Shown here: positions 9,132-17,100 of the stretch, piece after piece
Layout of the letters: each line of letters opens with the position of its first letter
Numbering within the stretch: the first letter of the stretch is position 1
NCBI RefSeq assembly: GCF_900128425.1
Contig: NZ_LT635782.1
Coordinates: 1,428,689 to 1,492,688, forward strand
Source: Anaerococcus urinomassiliensis
Lineage (GTDB): Bacteria; Bacillota; Clostridia; Tissierellales; Peptoniphilaceae
DNA length: 64,000 nucleotides
Direction of reading: 5' to 3'
Notes under the pieces: model-generated
Told to the model about the DNA's origin: nothing
Databases searched by the model: none
Seen by the model: only the letters and a program-made list of their open reading frames with translations
Made by a program: the position numbers and the translations under genes

Positions 9132-9817
9132 AAACTCATCCCCAATAAAATCATCCCTCCGACTATCATTGCGATATCAATAAATGTAATTTTCACATCA
9201 TGAAAACTTGTTTTTTCCCCATCGTATTCAATTCCCTTTGATATAATTGAACAAGTTAAGGTGTCGCTTATGTCTATACACTTATACATAAGAGGAACAA
9301 AATATAACTCAAATGTTTTAATTGGTTTGAAAATACTTGCTTTAAATCCTCTAATTTTCATGCCGTTGTTTATTTCCTTCATCCTAATAGAGATTTCTGG
9401 AATAAAACGAAAAAATACTGTGATTCCTATACCTATTCCACCTTCAACTCCAATTTTTCTAAATGCAGCAATTAGATGCGAGGAGCTATATGATGACAGA
9501 ACTTTTCCCAATATGAAAAGTGGAGCAAATTTCAACACTATAAGTAGCATTGTATATATAGAGCCAATAAAAACATTTCCTAAATGCGGTTTTAGTAAAT
9601 AAATAAGTCCCCATACTATAAGCAATGAACATATCGTTCTAAATGCTTTTTTGATAGAAAATAAAAATAATAACCCTAAAACAAAAATAAGGGAAAATAA
9701 GTATTGGGATTGCTCTCCTACCGTTAAAATAACTGAAAATAATAAAATCAACCCAACTATAGTAAGTGGGTTGATTTTATCTGATAGTTGGTATTTGTTT
9801 TTATTATTTTTTTTCAT
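9116..9817 (-). CDS. ECF transporter transmembrane subunit EcfT
   Basis: 233 aa with about five to six hydrophobic segments, of the CbiQ/EcfT family. A cytoplasmic stretch with the EcfT coupling-helix motifs lies at about residues 145-210: MKIRGFK and, further on, IISKGIEYDGEK (variants of the family's Ala-Arg-Gly motifs). It connects the S component to the dual ATPase. It lies two bases after the S-component gene and overlaps the ATPase gene, so it belongs to one operon. Confidence 0.85.
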   Translation of the reverse strand: MKKNNKNKYQLSDKINPLTIVGLILLFSVILTVGEQSQYLFSLIFVLGLLFLFSIKKAFRTICSLLIVWGLIYLLKPHLGNVFIGSIYTMLLIVLKFAPLFILGKVLSSYSSSHLIAAFRKIGVEGGIGIGITVFFRFIPEISIRMKEINNGMKIRGFKASIFKPIKTFELYFVPLMYKCIDISDTLTCSIISKGIEYDGEKTSFHDVKITFIDIAMIVGGMILLGMSLWKIF

Positions 9818-9819
9818 CT

Positions 9820-10416
9820 CTACAAAACACTTTTTTTCTTCCTATTGCTAAAAAATTTATTATAAATGTATGTCCCGAAATAAGCACCTATGACTGATGC
9901 TACAAGTGAAATCAACAGACAAATCAATATGTTTCTAGGAGTGTAAAAATTATAAAGGAATGTTGCATAATCTTTTGTAAACATTTTTGGAAATTGCTTT
10001 GCAAGTCCTTCTACACCAAATACAAACATAAAATACATAGCATGTAAGGAATATATGAACATACCTGCTCCAAACGCAGTTCCAACCCTCATATTTTTAT
10101 TCACATAATTTTCCTTTTTACCAATTACAAGCTCTGCTAAAATTCCTGCAATAGCACAAACAACAATTACTGGCCACATTCCCATGAGAACATAGAAAAC
10201 ACCCATCAATAGAAAATATAAAAATGCTGTACCTCTTTGTTGAACCTGTTTACACATAATAACAAAAACCGGTGCTACAATAATTGTTGGCAAGGCTGAC
10301 GATAAATATAAACTTGGGAGCATTCCAAAGGATCCCGTCAAAAATCCTAATCCCATTGTCAAAATAAATCCAATAACTGAAAAAACAGCTATTTTTACAA
10401 CACTTTTTAAATTCAT
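9820..10416 (-). CDS. ECF transporter substrate-binding (S) component, MptD/Trep-Strep type
   Basis: 198-aa protein with about five to six hydrophobic helices and a basic tail, resembling S components of the Trep_Strep/MptD family. These bind the substrate and dock on EcfT; substrates of this subfamily are not established. It is the first gene of the transport operon, with an AAGGAGG site before ATG 10416 and two TetR operators just upstream (10492-10543). Linkage to the siderophore cluster suggests a metal or metallophore role, which is inference only. Confidence 0.75.
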   Translation of the reverse strand: MNLKSVVKIAVFSVIGFILTMGLGFLTGSFGMLPSLYLSSALPTIIVAPVFVIMCKQVQQRGTAFLYFLLMGVFYVLMGMWPVIVVCAIAGILAELVIGKKENYVNKNMRVGTAFGAGMFIYSLHAMYFMFVFGVEGLAKQFPKMFTKDYATFLYNFYTPRNILICLLISLVASVIGAYFGTYIYNKFFSNRKKKSVL

Positions 10417-10491
10417 AAGTTAATCCTCCTTAAAATTTTATTTATGTCTAATACATAGATATTAATTTTTAACTCCATACTCTCCACGACC

Positions 10492-10543
10492 AATATAACT
10501 AAGTTATATTTAAGTTAAAAATCAATTATAACTAAGTTATATT
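10492..10543 (-). promoter_or_regulatory. Two TetR operator palindromes upstream of the ECF/ABC operon
   Basis: AATATAACTAAGTTATATT at 10492-10510 is a 9-bp perfect inverted repeat around one base. A second copy with one mismatch is at 10525-10543. A third matching palindrome overlaps the promoter of the adjacent tetR gene (11219-11237). The 33-bp spacing puts both copies on one DNA face. The TetR protein is the obvious ligand. Confidence 0.8.
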
Positions 10544-10557
10544 TAGCTAAAAATTAT

Positions 10558-11196
10558 TTATAATCCTCGAATTTTTCTCCATCCTTCATTAAAGAACTGT
10601 GAAATCAATCTTGCATTTAATTTTACTTCTTCTTTATTTTGCGAATGAACTGCTACTTCTGATAAAGCATAAAAGTATGCATGATTCAGCAAGTGTATTC
10701 CTCTATTAGTTATTACATCATTGACATTATTTTCGCCATAAATCATACTTAGAATTTTAAAATGATTTTTGTCTTCTCTCTCAATGATACTATCTAAAAA
10801 GTTATTATGTTTTGTTCCATAAGAACCGAATATTAAAAGTTCAAACACATCTTTATGTTCAAAGAAATACAGTACCATTTCAATAGCATCTTGTGCTTTT
10901 GATTCCAAAACATTCTGAATAGCTTCTCTACTTATTGGGCTTTCTTTCTTATAAACATCAAAACTCTTGTCTTCATACATTGTATAATATATGTTTATTT
11001 GGTCTATTAGAGGTTCAACCAATTTACAGAAAAGATCTTCTTTATCTTCAAAATGTCCATAAAAAGCACCTGTTGTCACGCCCGCAGCTTTACATATTGC
11101 TCTTAGATTAGCTTTTTCAAATCCTTTTTCTTTGAAAATTTTTTTACCACAATCTAATATCTTTGAGTGAGTTACCTCATAATCTCCATTAGCCAC
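10558..11196 (-). CDS. TetR/AcrR-family repressor of the transport operon
   Basis: 212 aa. The N-terminal TetR DNA-binding domain (about 8-55) includes the helix-turn-helix AGVTTGAFYGHFEDKEDLF. The remaining helical region is the ligand and dimer domain, with an unknown effector. It is transcribed from its own consensus promoter (11235-11263), which carries a matching operator, so it is very probably autoregulated. The ECF/ABC operon 140 bases downstream carries two more operators. A siderophore or precursor as inducer is plausible but unproven. Confidence 0.88.
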   Translation of the reverse strand: MANGDYEVTHSKILDCGKKIFKEKGFEKANLRAICKAAGVTTGAFYGHFEDKEDLFCKLVEPLIDQINIYYTMYEDKSFDVYKKESPISREAIQNVLESKAQDAIEMVLYFFEHKDVFELLIFGSYGTKHNNFLDSIIEREDKNHFKILSMIYGENNVNDVITNRGIHLLNHAYFYALSEVAVHSQNKEEVKLNARLISQFFNEGWRKIRGL

Positions 11197-11218
11197 TATT
11201 CACTACATTCTCCTTTCA

Positions 11219-11263
11219 AATATAACTTAGTTATATTATAACACGCCTTGCTTTTAATTTCAA
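11219..11263 (-). promoter_or_regulatory. Promoter and operator of the tetR gene
   Basis: Minus strand: TTGAAA (11258-11263), 17-base spacer, TATAAT (11235-11240). The palindrome AATATAACTAAGTTATATT occupies 11219-11237 and overlaps the -10 box and start point, a classic repressor position. Confidence 0.8.
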
Positions 11264-11303
11264 TGCTAATACATGTAAGTACTATACTTTTAATATAAAT
11301 AAT

Positions 11304-12014
11304 TTAATTCCTATATGCTATAATGTAATTATTTGATATCTGAACCCCTTTAATTCCAAATTTATGTAATTCATTAATAATACATTCATTATCTATATTT
11401 TCCCATTCCAATGTATATACTATCTGTCTTTGTAAAACTTTATCTCTATTAAGATTAATCAGAAACTTCCATTGAAACTTGTTTTTTTTAATGTGTTTTT
11501 TTTCTTTCATTATCAATTCATATTCATAATCTCCTACTCTCACATTCTCCAATACAGTTCCGTTCTTTATATAAAAATACTCTTTACTTAAATTACTTAT
11601 AAGTATAGGGGCATCCTTTTCCAATTTTTCACCTAAATTTTTCCATAGAAATTCTCTTTCATACATATTAAAATGTCCTACTACCCCCATCAAAAAAACA
11701 GCGGATATATCTTTAGTAAATTCAATTTCAAATATATTAGTATCAATTACCGTTATATTATTTTTTTTAGCAATAACATTTTGTAATTTGGACATTAATG
11801 CAATTCTCATTTCTGGAGATTTTTCTATAGCATAAATCTTTTCACAATCAAACATTTCAGATATATATATTGATAAATTGCCCGTTCCTGCACCAATGTC
11901 AAATACTATACCTTTTTTCCTAACCAAAGGCATAATCTCATCAATAATTTTTTTATCTTGTTCCCACGAATTTCTACTTGTAATATCGTAAAACTCAACT
12001 TCTGACCCATACAA
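11304..12014 (-). CDS. Stand-alone class I SAM-dependent methyltransferase
   Basis: 236 aa with the SAM-binding motif FDIGAGTGNLS (about residues 38-48) and acidic motif II (YAIEKSP). No methylase subtype motif is obvious. It is the last gene of the siderophore cluster, 16 bases after the imide reductase gene. It may methylate a ring nitrogen, sulfur or phenol of the product, as tailoring enzymes do in thiazostatin-type metabolites; the site is unknown. No clear terminator follows, so read-through into tetR is possible. Confidence 0.8.
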   Translation of the reverse strand: MYGSEVEFYDITSRNSWEQDKKIIDEIMPLVRKKGIVFDIGAGTGNLSIYISEMFDCEKIYAIEKSPEMRIALMSKLQNVIAKKNNITVIDTNIFEIEFTKDISAVFLMGVVGHFNMYEREFLWKNLGEKLEKDAPILISNLSKEYFYIKNGTVLENVRVGDYEYELIMKEKKHIKKNKFQWKFLINLNRDKVLQRQIVYTLEWENIDNECIINELHKFGIKGVQISNNYIIAYRN

Positions 12015-12030
12015 ATTATATAATCCCCCT

Positions 12031-13116
12031 TTATTTTTGATATTTTTTCATTAAATTTTCGTGTATTTTTTTTGTATCTCCAACTTTATGATACTCCACT
12101 TGATTTGTGTATCCAATCTTCTTACATATGTCTGACCATAATCTTGATACGAAAATTTGTGATTGAACATTTGATAATTTACTATTTCTGTCCTGATTAT
12201 TTAATTCAACTATTGCTCTTTTGACAGCATTAATCCATATCTCTTCGAATGTATTAAGAATACTTGGAGCAACACTACTTCCTATTACAGTTGCTGTAGG
12301 GATCTTTAAAGCTTCATTGTTACTATCAAAACTTAATAAATTATTTGAATCTCTTGGTAATTCTATAAAAGGCAACCATACAATAGGTCCATTAGTATTT
12401 ATCAAACATAATCTTCCATTACTAAAAGTAGCCTCTATTCTATGGTATAAATGCATTGGATGATCTGCATCATATTTATCTACATTTCTATTAATTTTAA
12501 ATGTAACCGGGGTGTTTCCTATTTCTGACACTAAAACAGTATCACATATTTTATCTTTAACATCTAAATTACGTAAGTCACTCACATCACCTAATACCCA
12601 AGATGATATTGAATTTAAACAGCAACTCAACATATCAATACCATCATACAAAACATTAATTGAACACTCTAATGACATATTAACAATATTACTTTGCTTT
12701 TTTAATTCAACAAGTATTTCTAAAAAATCCAGAAAGGGTTGCGTGTATCTATAGAATGGATTAATCATAAATCCATTATCTTTCGCCACTTTCAGGCATT
12801 CCAATATTTCTTTTTCATGAACTGGATGTTCTAATAAAACCGGAATACCCCTTTTTAACAAACTTTTAGCAACTTCAAAACCACGACCACCAGCACCAGA
12901 ATTTGGAATTATAACACAAGCTAAATCCGCTATAATTCTATCATCATTAACATCTTTAAAATACGGTACTCCTAATTTATCCGCCAACACTTTAGTACGC
13001 TTACTACCACTACCTAAAATTCCAGATATATAGAAATCATCCATTTTATTTATTGCATTAAGATATATCTTACCAAATCCAGAACCACAGACTAAAACAC
13101 TCGTTTTTCTCATCAT
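12031..13116 (-). CDS. Thiazolinyl imide reductase (Irp3/YbtU-like)
   Basis: 361 aa, Gfo/Idh/MocA-related. An N-terminal Rossmann motif (VLVCGSGFGKIYLNA) is followed by signature stretches of the yersiniabactin imide reductase family: AGGRGFEVAKSLLKRG and VLLEHPVHEKEI. Irp3/YbtU and PchG reduce one carrier-bound thiazoline to thiazolidine with NADPH during assembly. The start at 13116 (MMRKTSV) follows GAAGAGG; the 39 upstream in-frame bases overlap the previous gene and have no ribosome site. Its presence is strong evidence for a pyochelin/yersiniabactin-like product. Confidence 0.88.
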   Translation of the reverse strand: MMRKTSVLVCGSGFGKIYLNAINKMDDFYISGILGSGSKRTKVLADKLGVPYFKDVNDDRIIADLACVIIPNSGAGGRGFEVAKSLLKRGIPVLLEHPVHEKEILECLKVAKDNGFMINPFYRYTQPFLDFLEILVELKKQSNIVNMSLECSINVLYDGIDMLSCCLNSISSWVLGDVSDLRNLDVKDKICDTVLVSEIGNTPVTFKINRNVDKYDADHPMHLYHRIEATFSNGRLCLINTNGPIVWLPFIELPRDSNNLLSFDSNNEALKIPTATVIGSSVAPSILNTFEEIWINAVKRAIVELNNQDRNSKLSNVQSQIFVSRLWSDICKKIGYTNQVEYHKVGDTKKIHENLMKKYQK

Positions 13117-13126
13117 AAAACCTCTT

Positions 13127-14101
13127 CTATATTTTATTGATTTGTTTTGAAACAATAGGTAATTTATTTAACAAGTCAAAAATTCCTTTATTATAAAACA
13201 AATCACAATATCTATTTATACCGACAACTTGTAAATTTCTTTCTAAAATTTCTTCTATTACAGTATATATTATATACGCTGTTATATAATCAGGATTTGG
13301 AGTAGAAAAAATAGCTGCTTTACTAAAGTAGTCTAATATACAATTTATATAAATTGAAACATTTACAGAATATCCTTTATTAACATATTCTAAATCTCTA
13401 AAATTAATATCTTTATAACTATTCTCTCCCAAAGCCGTATATGAGTATATATCCTTTATCTTATATTTTCTTCCGATGTATTCGACTTCGTTAATTATAT
13501 ATGGAAATATTTTACAAATATTTAATTCAGATGGTGTATAATTTGGATATAATTGGTCTGAATACTGTAATTTACCTCCTTTTACATTCTTCATGAAATA
13601 TCCATCAAAATTTTCATTTTTTGCTTTTATGAAATCTTTTTTTGAACTATTAGAGAAATTGTATTCTCCACCATGAATTATTTCAATTTTATCAGGAATA
13701 TCACTCATTTTTTCAATAAAATTCATTAAAATCACTCCAAGTAATCCTGGAATAAATCCTGTGTTTAATATCACTTTGGCATCAGAGTTATCTTTAAAAT
13801 GAAGTAACTTACATCCACTTGGATCAATATAATATATATTTTTCCTTAATGCAGCATAATACATAAATTCACTTAATTCTGATGATGGTCCTGCCGTTCC
13901 TACCAGTATTGAAATATCTCTACAAAACAAATCTAATTTTTCTTCATCTCTAATATCAAAAAAATAACCTTTTTCATTTTTAACATTTGAGTTCTCATTA
14001 TATCCACATTTTACAATGTATCCTTTTTCTTGTAGTATCTGAATTAAAATGCTTCCAATTCTACCACTTGAACCTAAAATCCCTATTACTTTATCATTCA
14101 T
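13127..14101 (-). CDS. NAD(P)-binding, saccharopine dehydrogenase-like protein
   Basis: 324 aa. The N-terminal dinucleotide-binding motif GILGSSGRIGSIL (about 7-19) is followed by ILVGTAGPSSE, as in saccharopine-dehydrogenase-like folds. A central region has NTGFIPGLLG. It is not one of the standard yersiniabactin or pyochelin enzymes. The gene overlaps the end of NRPS2 by 8 bases and sits just before the imide reductase. It could be a second reductase for a thiazoline or a release enzyme; the substrate cannot be inferred. Confidence 0.65.
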   Translation of the reverse strand: MNDKVIGILGSSGRIGSILIQILQEKGYIVKCGYNENSNVKNEKGYFFDIRDEEKLDLFCRDISILVGTAGPSSELSEFMYYAALRKNIYYIDPSGCKLLHFKDNSDAKVILNTGFIPGLLGVILMNFIEKMSDIPDKIEIIHGGEYNFSNSSKKDFIKAKNENFDGYFMKNVKGGKLQYSDQLYPNYTPSELNICKIFPYIINEVEYIGRKYKIKDIYSYTALGENSYKDINFRDLEYVNKGYSVNVSIYINCILDYFSKAAIFSTPNPDYITAYIIYTVIEEILERNLQVVGINRYCDLFYNKGIFDLLNKLPIVSKQINKI

Positions 14102-17100
14102 CTATCTCCTCCAATATTAAATTCAACAATTGTTCTGTATTGTCATAACATTTATAATCGCAGTCAATAAAGTTAGGGTTTCTATCTATAAATTCTATAC
14201 TTTTTTTATGACAGATTACCATTCTCCCTAAATATGACTCATATATATTATCTAAATTGGGAGATATAGCTACAATCTTTTTAAAAGCCTTTCTATCTAT
14301 AATTTTTTGACTCGCAAAGTTTAATATTTTATTGAATTCATTATCGAAAACCACTATAATTTTCTCTTTGCAATCATCTAATTCAACTAGATGCTTGAAT
14401 GTTTTTACTTTTTTAAAATCAAATTTTGTTAATTTCAATTTTTCTACTATCTCAAAATATGACTCACAATTTATATCTCCAAAAATAACAACTTCACTTG
14501 TTTTAAAGTTTTCATTATTATAATTTTCTTCAGTATCATTCTGATTAAATTTTTTTCCGTTTTTTGCAGCTTTAATATAAAGGATAATTTTATCAATTGT
14601 TCCATCCGACAAGGATACACTTAATAATTCATCAAATTTAATATCATATTCTTCAGCATATAATTCCATTATCTTTCCAGCGGCTTGAGATAACATTAAT
14701 GAATCAAATCCTAATTTTCTTAAATCATCACCCAAGTTCAAACTCTCTATAGCTCCAACATCTTTATATATTTTTACTATTGTCCTAGAAAAACTATCAC
14801 TTATATTGTTTGTTTTTATTTCTTTATCTAATATATAATTGTATATATCTTGTAAATTACATTCAGATAAAGATATTTTTAATAATTCATTAAACTTAAT
14901 GTCATAAGTATCTCCATATAAATTAATTATCTCACCTGCTGCCTGAGACAATAACAACGAATCAAATCCAATCTCCCTTAAATTATCCTTCTCTGTTAAA
15001 CTATCTACTTCCCCTATATCCATATATATTTTTAATATTGATTTAAACATACGGTTTTCTTTATCGTTAGACTTATTCTCATTTTCAAAACCATGTTTAA
15101 AGGATGAATTTTGTGTTTCCATATAGATATCTACTAATCTTTTTCTATCAATTTTTCCATTTTCTGTTAAAGGTAACGTATCTACACATATAAATTCACT
15201 TGGAATCATATACTGAGGCAACTTATCCCCTAAAAACTCTTTATAAGTCTGTTTTTTATTATCATTTTTTCTCATCACAAATATTTTTTGTCCAAAATTT
15301 GAATAAAAATTATTTGAATTTCTATCTGGAATAGATAGTATTAAATCTAAATTACAAGATTTGATACTTTCTTCCCATTCCTCTTCAGAGAAAAAAATGT
15401 TACCACTTTTTGCTCTGCTGTCGGTATGCTTTGGCATCATAAATGCCTGTGAAATGTCTATTTCTATATGTTCACCTACTGGATCTGCAATTATAATAAT
15501 GCCACTATCTGACAGCATCTCTTTTAAAATAGTAAGTGAGTTGTCGATGTTAATAACATTATTCAATACTCCAACTGCAACTATAACATCAAACTTATTG
15601 CTGTTTATCTTCTCATCTACATTATTTAAATCAAAAATTTCAGTATTTATATATGGATATTTTTGTTTTATATTATTCAAAAAAAATGTCGAAACATCTG
15701 TAAATAGATATTCATAGTGTGTATATTTATTTTTTGCAAATTTACTAAGTATGAAGTCAGTTGTGGCTCCTATACCCCCACCTACCTCTAATATATTTGC
15801 GTAGCTAGTATCTTTCAAATGCAAATATATTACATCTGATATTATGTTGTTAATATATTTAGAAATAATAGTTTGTTTATAAAGATCTTCCGCAATATCT
15901 GTGTTTCCGCCTGGGAATAAATTCACTAGCGGATTCATTTTTCCTGACAACAACTCACAGAAATTATCTGCATGTTTTTTTATATAGTTAGTAACCGATT
16001 TCGGAGCAACGATGTTATAGTCTTTACATAACTGATTCCATAAATCATTACTCACAATCTTATTACTATCTACAAAAGTATCTTCTATTTTTTTTATATA
16101 ATTATGTTGCTCTAAATATAGCAGCATTTTATCTAATATTGGCTGATTTTCTTTAGTTACACTGGTTTTGTTTACTATTGACCAATATTTTTCTAATTTA
16201 ACTGAAAAAATTTCATGCTTCTTCAAATTATCATATACTGATTTTAATATTGCATCAGTTAAGCATCTATTAAAATCTTCCATATTAATATTTTTATTGT
16301 TATAAATAATTTTATATAAATCCAAATGCTTTTTTATTGAATTCTTTTCTATAATAAAAGCTATAATTTTATTATCTATCTTTAACACAGAGCAATTTTC
16401 CACTGTATTAGACTTTAAAAGTTCACTTTCTATTTCAGATATCTCTATCCTATATCCGTTTATTTTTATTTGATTATCCATGCGACCTAGAAATTCAATT
16501 TCGCCAGTTTTTTGATATCTCCCTAAATCACCAGTTAAATAATAACGCCAGTTTCGATCACTATCATAAATAAATTTTTCCTTTGTTATAGCTTCATCAT
16601 TCAAATAACCTTCTGCTAGAGAGTATCCTGCGATTGCTATTTGACCAACAGAATATATCTCACACTCATTTAAATGTTTATCAATAACAACAACAGATTG
16701 TCCATCTAAAGGTTTCCCATATAGTATTGAAGGTAATTCTCTAACCTTAGGATTTATTTCATGATATATAGACCATATCCCTCCCTCGGTTGCTCCTCCT
16801 AAACTGAATATCTTACTATTAGGAAAAATTTTAATTAAATTTTCAGGTAATTTTGCTTTAATAACATCTCCAGATAAAAGACTAAATCTTAGGGAAGGAA
16901 AAACAACTCTTTCTCTACAAAAATATTCCAATAACTCTACCTGTGCGGGCACTGAATTCCACAACGTAATCTCATATCTTTTTATTAATTCATTCCAATG
17001 AGATGGATCATTTTTCCTATCAGAATCTGGGATAACAATCATACCACCTGCCCCTAACAATGAAAAAATATTAAAAACAGATAAATCAAACGAAGCTTCT

